Part shown: positions 1 to 11,931 of the stretch, piece by piece
Layout of the letters: the number at the start of each line of letters is the position of its first letter
How positions within the stretch are numbered: the stretch's first letter is position 1
Assembly: GCA_030272155.1 (NCBI GenBank)
Contig: CP126193.1
Span: forward strand, 5,890,001-5,954,000
DNA: 64,000 nt
Source of the DNA: Tetradesmus obliquus
Taxonomy: Eukaryota; Chlorophyta; Chlorophyceae; Sphaeropleales; Scenedesmaceae
Direction: 5' to 3'
Notes under the pieces: model-generated
What the model was told of the DNA's origin: nothing
What the model saw: the letters and a program-made list of their open reading frames with translations, nothing else
Database searches by the model: none
Program-made: the position numbers and the translations under genes

Positions 1-12
1 GTACATACTGAG

Positions 13-1580
13 CTAGGTACCTGCTGCAACGTTGTAGCAACAAGCACAGCTGAAGCACGCTGCGTGCTGCAGGCGGCCCTCTTGGCGACACAGCAGCCCC
101 TTGCAGAGCTCTAGGTCTACACCTCCAGCTGTCTTGGGACTCCCAGTCCTGCAAGGCCTGCTGCTCGCCTGGTGCCGCCGTGTCAGCTGCTCCACTTCGC
201 AATCACGCCGCTGCTGTGCAGCCAGCACAGCAGAAGATGCCTTCTTGCTGGCTGCCTCCCGCTCCTTGCTGTGTTTTGCTGCCAGGTGTGCCCGCTCTGC
301 TTCTTGCTTGCCAGCGATGTCAGCACCCAGCTGACTCAGCTCCAGCAGCTCCAGCTGGTCTGCCTGCTGCTTCACCTGCCAGGGGGAGAGGCATGCAGCA
401 ACGCATGTGGCAGTGCATGAGAAGGTGCAACATTGTCAGCAAGTGGAGCAGAGATCAGGCAGCATGATGCTAGCGTTGCCACCGCTCTCAACAAGCCTAG
501 TTTGGTGCCTGCAGAAGAGCCAGCAGGAGAATCACTGAGGGTCACACTGCACCTACTGCAGCTGATGGCGCACACCTTGTCTGCCTTTGCAAACTCCTTT
601 TGGAATGCCAGCGTGCGCTCGATGTGGCGCATGTTGAGCAGCGCAGGGGAGAGCTTGTGCCGGGGCTGGACAGCGGCTTGCGCAGCCTGCAGGAACATGG
701 GATAACGGGGCAGTGGCATACAGGCATGATAAGACCACAACAGGGATACATTATATCACCATGGGCTGGCCCTGCACTATCTTCTGGTGTGCAGTACAGC
801 TGATGCCAGCGTGGTTGACTGTGCAGCTGTGATTTGGTCTGCAGTACAGATTGACGCGAGGCCTGGCAGTTGAGACACTGCAGCTAGCTGTGTGCGGGCA
901 ACTCACCAGCAGTGCAGTTGCCTCCTCAATTTGCCTGGCAACCAGCTGCTGCTCTGCCTCCTGCAGGCGCTCCTGCAGCTCGCTGATGCGGCTGTCCCAT
1001 TCCTGCAGCAGCTGCTGCAGTGCCTGCTGAAAGGAGGCATCACTGCTTGCTACCTCATCTGTCTGCTGAGCTTCCAGTTCCTGCGACAGATTTTTGTGGA
1101 GAGAACATCAGTTACAGTGGAGGAGAGTCCAGAAAGTTTAGCTGTACATGCTTGCACATCAGCTTGGATGGCCAAATGAGTAATTGCAGCAGCAAGGGCA
1201 GTTACAACTCAGTTGAACGTTAGCGGAACTGTAGCCTGAGCAACAGGCCTTCAACTGAGTAGGAAACTGTAGCCTCAGCAGGTGTTGCTCAAGGACTAAT
1301 GCATTACAGACCGATAAGTGACTGTCAGCGGCAGACATTCTGCCTCGTACCACTGCTGCAAGGCGTTGCACACCTTGAGCCCATTCTTCTCATACCAGTC
1401 TTTCAGGGCTGTCAGCCTGTCCTCCAACTGCTGTGCTCCCCTATAATCTTTGGCGTGCCTGCAATGGTCTCTGTGTCTTTCAAGTTCGTATATCTCTGCT
1501 GGGGGTCCCATTGACGAGGGTATCCTGTTCTGCTGCAGAGAGCGGCTCAGGCTGGCACGAAGTAGGCCGTCGAGGCTCAT
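13..1580 (-). CDS. Coiled-coil protein of unknown function (3' end uncertain)
   Basis: Exons on the minus strand are 1374-1580 (ATG at 1580), 907-1080, 576-686 and 13-375, all joined in phase 0 by GT-AG introns. The product is hydrophilic and rich in Glu, Gln, Ala and Arg, with long heptad-like stretches (for example ELQERLQEAEQQLVARQIEE), so it is probably a rod-like coiled coil. The first exon carries a charged segment, HRDHCRHAKDYRGAQQLEDR, like those of cytoskeletal or ciliary proteins; that comparison is inference and I recognise no named family. The last exon can end at the TAG at 13-15, giving 284 residues. A GT donor at position 20 could instead carry the gene off the window. The last 50 residues have lost the coiled-coil pattern, which favours an unseen splice. 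The gene is divergent from exportin-T. Confidence 0.65.
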
Positions 1581-2660
1581 TTTCTCCCCCGTTCAAGTTC
1601 TTGATGCTACGTATGTGCCTTGAAATTAAACCAAGAGAGCATGTATCTTGTGCGTGGCAGCTCACGGAGCAAGGCGTTTGGCACCTTTGCGACCAGCAGT
1701 ACACGACTGTGTACTGCTTAACGTCGCGTCAACTTTATTTCAGGTGCATGGTGTACATTGGTTCTCAAAGTTGCCGCTCCGCCTTTGCTATCCGTCGCTC
1801 AGCTGAGCTGAGCTTGGCCGAGAACACTGATCCCTTTCACACCAGAAAATGACATGGCATGCACATGGCACATGACCACGTGTGAGCGTGTAGCTTCAAA
1901 AGCAGGTAGATTGTCACTTTGAAGCATAAACAGTCGTGCTTTCCCACCCGAATGTTGCCACTGCCCTGGCAGCCCTGCAGATGCCACTTGCAGGGTTCAC
2001 GTGTGCGCCGTTCTGCGCCGCAGACGATCGCTCATGCAGCACATCATGCATGTGCTGGGATTGTGGAGAGGCGCTTCTCCTGTAGCTGCTGCCTTTCAAC
2101 CAGCATGGCAGCAATCATGCAACTGCCAGTCACGGGAACAAACTCATGGCAACACACACCTCATCACACGTCCCCCAGCGTGCCCCCAGAGTGGCCTCAC
2201 TCAAGACACATCCACACGGTTGCACTGCATGGCATGCCAGCAAGCAGCCTTAAAGGAAGCAATAAACACTTGCTTCACCGTCTCTGAATTGAAAGGGTCA
2301 AGCTGGTGTCTTGAGGTTTCAAGGAAGGCACTGAGAGCTGCTGTCACAGCAGTGTCAGTCACTCCAGGTCACCATAACATGCCTGCGGCAGAGCCGGGCG
2401 GCAGATCCGCCAATTCGAACGTACTCAAACCATTCAAAGTTCACGACTGACGCTTGCAGCAGTCACGCTCGACGTCACTCGTCGCCACAACAGGTCCCTC
2501 AACTGCGTATGCTAAGTGATCTGCCGTCGCTGTCCGTGAACTGATTAAAAGTCTACGAACAACTGTGACACAGATGCTGTGACCAGCAAGCCACCTAACC
2601 TGCAGCCAGCATGTACCGTTCCGGGTGTGAACAGTCTGAACAAGCAGCAGCAGCAGCGCA
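1581..2660. other. Intergenic stretch between divergent genes
   Basis: This is 1.1 kb between two genes transcribed away from each other, so it should hold both promoters. No convincing coding exon or RNA gene was seen. Short open frames here lack family resemblance. Confidence 0.5.
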
Positions 2661-5600
2661 ATGAGCGACGACTTTGAGAAAGCTGTGCTGATCAACTTCA
2701 ACTATGGTGGAAACATCAACCCTCAGCTCAAGGTAGTGCATCCAACTGAGCCGCTGCACCAGCAGGAGCAGCAACAGCAGTGCGGCAGCAGCAGATGCTG
2801 CCAGGGCAGGCACTCACCCTCTCTGCTGCTCGCCTGTCTGCAGGAGCAAGCAGCAGCATACATTGCCAGCATCAAGCAGTCGTCAGACTGCTGGAAGCTG
2901 TGTTGCGAGCGCTTCCCAGCTACCCTGTACCCGGAGGTCAAGTTCTGGTGCCTGCAGTCGCTGCATGAGGTAATGCCCGGCCCCAGCAGCAGCAGCAGCA
3001 GCAGCCAAACAGTGCTACTAGTCACTGGAAGCAGCAGGATACGGCAGCAGATGGCTTTCATGGATGGGTTGCAATGAGACAGATTGCAGCACCTGCATCC
3101 CCAGCGCAACGTATCGTCATTGCATTGACTCCTGGCGTGTGTGTGTTGTGCCGCAGGTCATCTGTGCATGCTACCTGCAGCTGGATGAAGGGTCACGCCA
3201 GATGGTGAGGCCTAGCGTGCAGGTGTTGCAGCTGTGAGAGCAGCAGTAGCAGAAGCTACGGAGCCGCAGCAGCCTCAGCGGCAGCAGCAGCAGCAGCCTT
3301 AGCGGCAGCAGCAGCAGCCTAAGCAGAAGCCTCCGCAGCAGTTGCGCCAGCAGCAGCAACGTCTGTGACAGGAGTGCAGTATGACACTGGGTGCAGCACT
3401 CGCGCGGATCACGGTGCACTACAGCATCTGTAGCACCTGCAGGTGCTTGAGCAGCAGCAGCAACAGCAGCAAGAGGGCAGCCGCCGCTGGAGAGTGCTGC
3501 TGCTGACCCTATGTTCCGGCTGTTGCTATCGTTACAGCAGCGGCAGGAACAGAGGCTCAGCAGCAGCGCTCATGCAGCAGGTGCTATGCTTGTGTTTGTC
3601 TGCCTGGGCAATGCTAGGGCTTGCAGTGTATGGCAAGCACACAACTTGACTGGCACGCAATGCACATTGGCAGCTAGCAAAGAACATTGGGATGCAGCAC
3701 CAGCAGCTCCAGGAGCAGCAGCCAGCAGGTGCAACTTCACAGCAGCAACAGCGTGCTGCATCCCCAGCCGCAACCAACCCCACAGCCACCCGCAGTGCGC
3801 AGCCACCCCTGCATCTATCCTCTGCACTACTGCCTCCCCATCACTCCAGCCACCCTCTCCACCAGCTACCCACTTGCCTGCCTGCCTGCCTGCCTGCTCA
3901 CCTGCTGTCTTCTTCTCTTTCCTTCCTTCCCCACTACTGCTGCCTGTCCGTCGCTTGCCAATACCAGATCACGGGCGCGCTGCTGACAACGCCTTCCCCT
4001 GCTCACCTGCTGCTGTCTTTTCCCCTGCTGTCTGCTTGCGCCTCTCCTTCAAACAGATCAAGGGCGCGCTGCTGACCTGGCTGCTACCAACCCCCTCCCC
4101 TTCTCACCTGCCGCTGCTCACCTACAAAAAACTTCTTCTTTTCTGCTGTGTTGCGCTGCTCCCCCAAACAGATCAAGGGCGCGCTGCTGACCTGGCTGCA
4201 GCGCGACTGCACCTCAGAGTCCCCAGCACTGCCCCCTTTCCTGCGCAACAAGCTGGCGCAGGCTATCGTGGCTGTGGTCAAGCGCGAGTACCCTGCGCTG
4301 TGGCCGAGCTTCTTCCGGGAGCTTGTGGCGGCTGCGGGCAGCGGGCCGGGCCTGGCGGACATGTTTGGGCGCATCATGGTGGCGGTGGACGAGGACGTCA
4401 TCAGCCTGGACATCCCCAGGTGAGTGAAACTATCTTTTGCCACCGTCACTTTTCTTTGTTTCTCCAGTTGTCTGTTTAAAATCATGCATTTGTCCCTCCA
4501 GTTGGTTGTACTGCATCTTTTTACCTCTGGTGAATCTTGCGCGCCCCGGCTGCATCGCCTGACCTAAGTGTATCGTGCACTGCCGGGCTGTACCGCGTAC
4601 TGCACCGCAGGTCTGCCGAGGAGACCAAGCTCAGCATGCACCTCAAGGACAGCATGCGCGAGCAGTGCATCGCTGAGGTGGCAGCGGCCTGGTTCAACCT
4701 CACGCAGCTCTACAAGGCCAGCAGGCCAGAGCTGGCAGCGTTTGTGCTGGCCAGCGCGGCGCGCTACGTGCACTGGATGGACATCGGGCTGGTGGCAAAT
4801 GACAGGTAAGGGGGCGGGAGGTTTGCTTTCTGTACTGCTACAGCAGTGTGCTGTGGCATCTGCCTTTTGTACATGCATGTGCGTGCACTGGATGGACATC
4901 GGGCTGGTGGCGAATGACAGGTGCGGCAGCTGGTGAAAAAACATGTGCACTGCTAAAGCAGTGTGGCTGTGGCTGATGTGTTTGCTGTGTGTATGTGCAC
5001 TGGATGGACAGCGGGCTGGTGGCAAAAAATGATAGGTGCGGCCGGCGGCTAGTCATTGGCTACACTGCTGCAGCATTGCCCACCCCATGCACCGCTGGAC
5101 TTATCGCGCTACATAATTTTGAACACGCATGTCTTCTTTGTGTCACAAATTGCTGCTGCCGCAGGTTCATTCCGCTGCTGGGCGAGCTCATGGACCACGC
5201 CAACCCCGCGCTGCGCGGCGCCGCCACCGACGTGCTTGCCGAGGTTGTTTCAAAGCGCATGGAGCCCACCGCCAAGATCGCCCTGGTGCAGCAGCTGAAG
5301 GTAGTGGACGCCTGCGAGCGCCTCAGCAGCAACCTGATTGCGGCAGCCGGCGCGAATAAGGCGGCGGCTGCAGCAGCACTGGCAGTGGGAGGATGTGGCG
5401 AGAAGGCTAAGCAGGGCGGTGGTGCAGCTGGGGGTGGTGGTGCTGGTGTGTCTGCTGCTGCGCTTGACCAGGATGATGAGCTGCTGGGGAAGTATGCGAA
5501 GCTGCTGGCAACGCTGGCGAGTGAGGTCATGGATGCACTCAAGCGCGTGGAGAACGGTGAGGGTAGAAGAGGCTGGCGCTGCTGGGGTGTTGGGGTGCTG

Positions 5601-6530
5601 TGCACGCAGTGTGCAGCTGCATGATGGTGTCAAAGCTTGCCGCAGCAGGGCGGCTGCTGGTGCTGCGAGTGCGCTGATTGCAACAGTGAGGCCATTGCAA
5701 CACTCACACCGCTGTATGCCGTCCCACACTGCCGCCATCTCATGTGCATCCCGGACTTGATCTTGCACGCCGTAATTCAACATTTCTGCCTGATAAGTGC
5801 TACCCTGGCTCTCTCTCACTGCCGCCGCAGCCGTCATCAGCTTCAGCGTCACAGGCCTAGGAGTGGATGATGACGCAGCACGTTACGCCACCCTTGCACA
5901 ATCATGCTGACACTAACAGTGGCTACTCTGTCTTTCTCACTGCTACCGCAGTCGTCATCAGCTTCAACGTCACCGGCCTAGGAGTGGATGATGACGCAGC
6001 ACGTGACGCCACCCTGGCTGCACAGGCAGCCAACCGCCTGCTGGAAGCCCTCACACGTGCAGCACTCACAGCTTTCTGCAGCGGCCTGGACACCATCAGC
6101 ATGCCGCTGGTACCCTTTATGTCTGCTTATGTGGCGCGGCTGAGGGCGCTGACTAAGCGGGGGCAGGCCCTGCCTGCAGGCGCGCAGATGCATATACAGG
6201 TGCGGCAGCAGCAGTGACAATCGCGTGCTTGGATGTGCTTTTTGGGGTGTCAAGGGTGATGGTTATGAGATGGAGTGCAGTGCCGTCGGTGCAAAGTTTG
6301 CTGTGGCAAACGAGCAGTTCAGCAGGCGCAGCAGCTGCTGCTGGGCAGCAAGCGACCTGGGGCTTGCATGGCAGCGTACAGGCTGTAGTAAGCATGTGCC
6401 ATCCAGGTGCAAACCGTCGTGCGGTCCCTTTGTGCTGTTGGTACAGCTGCGTGGGCACTGCCAGCTGGCATGACATATACGCGCCCTGATGCAGCTGCAG
6501 CTGCCCCTACTGCAATCTCACTGCTGTGCA

Positions 6531-6593
<63 letters not shown>

Positions 6594-9500
6594 AGGCTGT
6601 GCTGGAGGGTGTTGCAGCAGCAGCACGCTACCCCGCAGACGGCGCCAACGAAGCAGACGACGGCAGCGGCGGGCCAGGCTTAGGAGCAGCAGCAGCAGCA
6701 GCAGCAGGCAGCCGTGCGCGGCTCAGCGATGCAGAGATGCTTGCAGCGCGGGAAGAGCAATGGGAGGTAGAAGAGCGGCGGCGGGAGCTGCTCGTGCTGC
6801 TTAAAAACGCAGCAAAGCTCGCGTTTCCGGAAGCTCTCAACTTTGTTGCGGGGAAGCTGCAGGCAGTGCTCGCAGCAGGGCAAGCAGCAGCAGCAGCAGC
6901 AGGCAGCAGCGGGCAGCCGCCGGGCAGTGGCAGCGGGGCTGGCAGCAGCGGGGCGTCATTCCAGGACGCTGAAGTTGCAGTGACGCTGCTGTATGAGCTT
7001 GGAGAGGGTGCTCCGGATGATGCATTGAAGCCAGGCAGTGGTGGACTAGGGCAGCTGGTGCTGCTGCTGCTTACACAAGGCCAGGCGCTGCCAGCAGGGC
7101 AGCACCGGCTAGTAGCACTAGCAGTGCTCGAAACGTGCGTGCGCTACTGCCGCGTGCTGCAGCAGGAGCAGAGCGCGATCCCTGCAGTGCTCCACCTGTT
7201 CCTAGGGCCTAAGGGCTTAGGCCACCCTTCGCCAGGCGTCGCCACGCGTGCGTGCTACCTACTCAGCCGGCTGGTCAAAACCCTGCGGTCAAACCTCAAA
7301 CCCTACATGGACGAGATGCTGCGGCAGCTGCAGCCGTACCTTGTGGTGGTTGCTACGCAGCCGCCGCCGCAGGGGCCGGCTGTCGGCACTGCGCGCGAGG
7401 CATCTGGCAAGAACCTTGCGCCTGTGACAGCGCTGGTTGATGATCGGCTGTATGTGTTTGAGTCAGTAGGGCTGCTGCTGGGGCAAGAGGAGCTGCCTGC
7501 CGAGCAGCAGCTGGCAGCGCTGCACTCGCTGCTGCAGCCACTGCAGCGGCAGATTGAGGGCAACCTGCAGCAGGCAGCAGCAGAGGCGGGCGCGGGCCGC
7601 GGCAGCGGCAGCAGCAGCAGCAGTGGTGGTGCGGGGCTTGCGCAGCTGGGCAGTGGCAGCTGGGTGATCCTGCAAGCCATGGAGGCGATTGCGCGGCTGA
7701 ACAAGGGCTTCAAGTGGGAGCTGTGCACGCGCAACAGGCCACAGCTAGGTGAGTTGAGTGATGCAGTGTGGGTTGTAGGCTGCTGGTGTTGTTCTATGAC
7801 TCGCCCGCATCGTGCTTGCCAGCCTGCGCTGCACCTGCCATCCCGTGCTGTACTTGTATCAGGGTAAGTACACACGCAGAGCATGAGCACTCTGGGGGTC
7901 TGCCAGTCCTGCATGTGCGCGTAGTTGCACTCGTGCATGCATGGGTGTTGGCTAGAGCAGCGTAGCTCTGAGTGCAATCACATCCCTCTACGGATTATGC
8001 ATGCCCTGGTCACTTTCCAAGTGTCCCTGACCAACTATGCTTGCTGCTCTGCTGCCTTTTCCCGCCTTTATTACAGGTGCCGCCTTCCTGCAGTGCCTAG
8101 AGGTGTCTCTTGCGGTGCCCAAGGCCCTTCCAGGCTCCAAGCAGCTGCGTGCACGCTTCATTGCCTTCCTGCACCGCATGGTCGAATCGCTCATGGCAAC
8201 AGTGCTGCCATACCTGCCGGCTGCTCTCGAGGCGCTCATGGCGCGAGAGGCGGATGTAACGGATATGACGGACGTTCTAACGTTACTTGTGCAGCTAATA
8301 ACGCGGTTCAAGGAGGCGCTGGGCAAGCTGGTGGAGGTGGTGCTGCCGATTGCTGTAGCACGCGTGCACGGCTTGCTGGGTGAGTCAGCTTGCTTGTTTG
8401 CGAGTGTCTTTGTGGCGGTGTGTTTGCTGCGCTCAGGCCATGATGCTTGTCTTAGGTTGTGAACCTGGGTGTTTGTGATGCTTTGTACGCTTTGCTGAGC
8501 AACGTGAATGTGGTTCTAGGGGACAGCTTGCTGTGCTCTGTGTGCTGTTTGACCGCTTGGGTAACGGTGGCACGATTGGTGGTGTACTGCAGCGCTGCGT
8601 GCAAGACTTGCGGTTTCGCTGGTGTGTGTGCAGCCTACCTAAAGCACAACTGCTGGACCTTAGATGCTTTGGCTGCTGTTCATGAATGACAAGCGGTATT
8701 TGCTGCATCCCAACCTCTCTGTTGATGCCGTCACAACAGTCACAACAGTCGCTTACATGGTGTCGTCACTCTTGCCCCTCCATGCTTCACCCTCACCAGC
8801 ACTGCTTGGCGCCCTTTCTGCTGCCTGCAGGAGCTGACTGGGATTGGAGCGGCCGCCTAGCATCCCCAGCAGCAATGGCAGCAGCAGGCCAGCAGTCCCC
8901 ACAGCAGCAGCAGCAGCAGCAGCAGGTAGCAGTCACGCTAGAAGATGCTCGAGAGAAGGGAGAGCTACAGCGGGGCTACTATGGCTTGCTGCACTGTGTG
9001 GTGCACAGCAACCTTGCTGGAAGCTTGCTGCAGGCTTCGCCACAGGTGCTGGACAGCATGCTCACAGCACTGGCAAAGGGCGCGTCGACGCACACAGACC
9101 CAGCTGTGCGGCGCGTCTGCGTGCAGGTGAGAGGGCAACATCTGTTGTCGCTTGTGCAGCTCTGCAGCTGAACAGGGCAGGATGCGCTTGCTGACCGTAC
9201 ATGTCTCTGCGACGCCACGTGGTCATTGCATGTGTTAAAACAGAAGACATGCCATTCTCAACAGCCATCAAGCTGTGACAGCGCTGCGGCTGGCACTGTC
9301 CGCCGCTTTACACAGCACACGCACTGAGTGTTGCATGCTGCGGTTGTTGCGGCTGCCTGGTTGCCTGCAGGTGTTTCAGCGCCTGCTGCAGGAGTGGTGC
9401 GCCGCCAACGGCAGCGAGCTGGTCCCTGGCTTCAAAAGCTTTGCCGTGCAGCAGCTAGGAGGCCAAGCCTTACTAGGCCTCTTTGGCAGCAGCAGCGCAG

Positions 9501-9793
9501 CAGCAGCCAGCAGCAACGGCAGCTGCCCCGCAAGCCAGCAGCTGGGCCCGTTAGATGCCCGCGATGCAGCAACTGTTGCACTGCTTGGCGAGATGGCGTC
9601 TGCGCTGAAGCTTTTGCAGGAGAAGTGCGGGGATGCGTTTTCGGTGCACCTGTGCGGGCAGGTACTGCCAGAGAGCCGTCTGCCTGGCGAGCTACAGCAG
9701 CAGCTGGCATATCACGTGCGGGAGAGCGAGGCGAAACAGCTGAAGGAGTTCCTGCGAGAACTGCTGCTGTCTGCTGCTGGCGCCAGCAAGTGA
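2661..9793 (+). CDS. XPOT: Exportin-T (tRNA nuclear export receptor, XPOT/PAUSED family)
   Basis: This is a karyopherin-beta that exports mature tRNA from the nucleus with Ran-GTP. Eleven exons close in phase: 2661-2732, 2844-2969, 3157-3204, 4172-4419, 4611-4805, 5165-5556, 5952-6199, 6596-7748, 8077-8379, 8831-9126 and 9371-9793. They give 1167 residues, against about 960-990 in animals and plants; the excess is Ala/Ser/Gln/Gly runs. Family landmarks are the N-terminal importin-like region (FRNK-type segment seen as FLRNKLAQAIVAVVKREYPA), the block SMREQCIAEVAAAWF and VHWMDIGLVANDRFIPLL, matching the WIDLSLIANDRF region of human XPOT. The last helix is rich in Leu and Lys. Tandem copies of exon edges lie in introns 3, 5 and 6 and after the stop codon. 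A TGTAA signal follows 200 nt after the stop. Confidence 0.93.
3966..4200 (+). repeat. Tandem copies of the exportin-T exon 4 start
   Basis: Three acceptor-plus-exon segments begin at 3968, 4057 and 4172. The last is the working exon, because only it continues into the conserved frame. The second copy matches about 28 exon bases plus the upstream pyrimidine-rich AAACAG. The first is more diverged (ATCACGG for ATCAAGG). All three keep the AG acceptor. Confidence 0.85.
4770..5040 (+). repeat. Tandem copies of the exportin-T exon 5 end and donor
   Basis: The last 37 bases of exon 5, encoding VHWMDIGLVANDR, appear three times, each followed by GT: the donors are at 4806, 4921 and 5036, exactly 115 bp apart. 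The first is the working donor (GTAAGG); the copies carry GTGCGG. The third copy has two extra A bases and one substitution, so it is the most diverged. Confidence 0.9.
5821..6010 (+). repeat. Tandem copy of the exportin-T exon 7 start
   Basis: About 70 bases beginning CCGTCATCAGCTTC at 5831 are repeated, with a few substitutions, at 5952, where the working exon starts after CCGCAG. The spacing is 121 bp. Both copies retain an AG acceptor. The first copy runs into non-coding sequence after about 70 bases. Confidence 0.88.
6533..6595 (+). repeat. (CTG)20 tract forming the 3' end of exportin-T intron 7
   Basis: Twenty uninterrupted CTG units (6533-6592) run directly into CAG, the acceptor of the 1.15-kb exon 8. 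The repeat takes the place of a normal polypyrimidine tract. The same arrangement, with shorter CTG runs, recurs at other introns in this window. Confidence 0.9.
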
Positions 9794-10185
9794 CGTGGGC
9801 AGCTGTGGTTCTGCAGCAGCAGCGTGGGTCCAGCAGGACTGCAGGAAGCCGTACTGTGCTCAAAGAGCAGTAGCTGTGTGGGCAGGTGCTGCCGCAGAGC
9901 GAGGCGAAGCAGCTCTAGGAGTTCCTGCGAGAGCTGCTGCTGTCTGCTGCTGGCGCCAGCAAGTGACTTTGGACAGCTGTGGTTAGCCAGCAGCAGTGTA
10001 ACCTGCGGCTCAAGGAGTTCCTGCGGGAGCTGCTGCTGTCTGCTGCTGGTGCCAGCAAGTGAGGTGGAACGCTTCTGCTCTGCGGCTGCGTATCTGGTGT
10101 CTGCTGCTGGGGTCAGCAAGTGAGGTGGAAGGCTTCTGCTCTGCGCCAGCTGCGTGTTTGGCGTCTGCTGCTGGGGCCAGCAAGT
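9715..10185 (+). repeat. Five tandem copies of the exportin-T C-terminal coding end
   Basis: The segment encoding KEFLRELLLSAAGASK and its stop is repeated downstream: the true end is 9722-9793, then copies end near 9966, 10062, 10122 and 10182, the later ones shortened. The first two copies retain the frame and TGA after GCCAGCAAG. The third to fifth are progressively eroded. These copies lie in or beyond the 3' untranslated region. Confidence 0.85.
9997..10001 (+). terminator. TGTAA polyadenylation signal, exportin-T
   Basis: TGTAA lies 204 nt after the stop codon. It is the usual green-algal polyadenylation motif. It falls inside the array of C-terminal copies, so the 3' end could vary. 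Confidence 0.5.
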
Positions 10186-10189
10186 GCCT

Positions 10190-11931
10190 GGGACAGCGCT
10201 GATAGTGCAGCAGCAACGTGTGTCTTGCTGGACACCGTGCGGCTCTAGTAGCAACAGCTGCAAATGCTTTGCCTAGCTGTTCAGTTGCAGTTGCTTGTGG
10301 CTGCTCATTGGTTTTTGCCAGTGCATCCAGCAAGTTGATGTGTGTGCAGCATGTGCTGTTTACGTGTCCAGAGAAGGCGCCTGCAAGCTGCGGGCTGTGG
10401 TGCTGGTCTGTGGGTTTGCCATGAGGTGATAGCCAGTTAGGTAGGCCCTCAGTTTAGTGGTTGCTGCTATGCTGCTATGCTGCAGGAGCGCTTCATGACA
10501 GTTGTTACATTCGCAAGGCAGGCACTGTTGCACACAGCTGTGAGGCTGAAGTTGAAGTTGCTCTGTTTTCAACAGCTTGCAGCATGTTGTGTGTGGCGCG
10601 ATGTAGCCGGCAGGCTGCTGTTGAGGTGCCTACAGCATGCACAAAATGTACAGACTGTGCATGGTACTGCTTGGCTGCCGGCTTGCATCTAATTAGGCGC
10701 CTTGATATGTTTTAAGCAGCGGAACAATCATAGGCGGATCGAGTTCTGTTAGCGATAGCTGCTTGTGTCTTCAGTTTGCATTACATTTGATGGTGCTGGC
10801 GGTGTGAAGGGGACCATGCGTACACGTCTGGCTAGCTGCTGCTTTGTGGTGCAAGATCAGCAGGGCGAGCAGCAGCAGCAGCAGCAGCAGCAATGGCGCA
10901 TGGGGCCTGTCGACTGCTGCCGCTGCTCCAGCCAAAAAGCTGCTGTGCAAGGTCACCATACGCACTGCGTCTGCACGCCTGCATTCTACAAGAGGTGCTG
11001 CTAGCGCTGCATGAGTGGCGGGATACAAGCTGCAAGCCTGAACGGTCAGGTTGTGGCGGCAGGCACGCTGATTTTTTATGTGCTTGTGTGTTGAGCGACA
11101 GGCACGTGATGACGGACAAAGGTATTGCATTTGTGTGTGCCGGCTGCTCCTGCGTGCACAGGTTACCTGCCGGGCTTTCGGGAAAAGCCGCAGCTGCAGC
11201 TGAGGTGTGTGTTGATGTGTAGTATATAATTGGTACAACGTGCTGAGCTCGAAGTGCAGCTCAATCAAGAGCCTGTGGCTTGAGCCAGGTAGCCATACCC
11301 TTGCATTTTGAGATAGGTGGCACGGCACGCAGATATGATCGCAGAACGTCGTGAAGTTTGGGCTGGCTTGCACGTGCGTGCAGAAGCGAATTTGCACCCA
11401 CTGCAGTTACTGGCAGTTTTAAGCCTGGGCCTCTTGTAACACCTGCTGTGACACCTTCTGGGCGTAATCACTCCCGTGTTACTGCCTGCTTGTTGATGAG
11501 CCATATATACGTTGCTTTCAACGCAAGGAATCATTATTCTATACATACATTATTCTATGTACTTCAACACACCATCTGCTGGCAGTTGTATGTCTTCCGT
11601 AATTTGGACCAATCGGTGCTAGCACGTCAGTAAGCGTTTCACTCGCTGGTTAGCTCTGCAAATACTTTCAGGTAAACCTAGGTTTTATTTGTGTTTCAAA
11701 CAGCCGCAGCATGTGCTTGGTCTGAGCGTCCGGCCGAGACTGTAAGAGACGCTCCGACACGAATTATTTCCGCTGCTGGACTGCAAGCTGGCATCGCAGC
11801 TCAACCATCAAGCAAAATGCATTACCTGAAAGGCTACTGACGTGGTGTGATCCTCCTGCTGCTGCTCCTGCTGCTTTTGTCACCTGACGCTGTTCAGGCT
11901 GTCTCAGGGAGTCCCGTCGGCCACCCGCAAC
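10190..11931. other. Intergenic stretch, no gene recognised
   Basis: Between exportin-T and the membrane-protein gene. There are short open frames on both strands but no family motif and no chain of phased exons. A short CAG run lies at 10871-10892. The last few hundred bases presumably hold the promoter of the next gene. Confidence 0.5.

Noticed and set aside
3511..4479. 322-residue plus-strand frame overlapping exportin-T
   Set aside because: Crosses intron 3 and the exon 4 copies in a different frame; Pro/Ser/Ala-rich low complexity.
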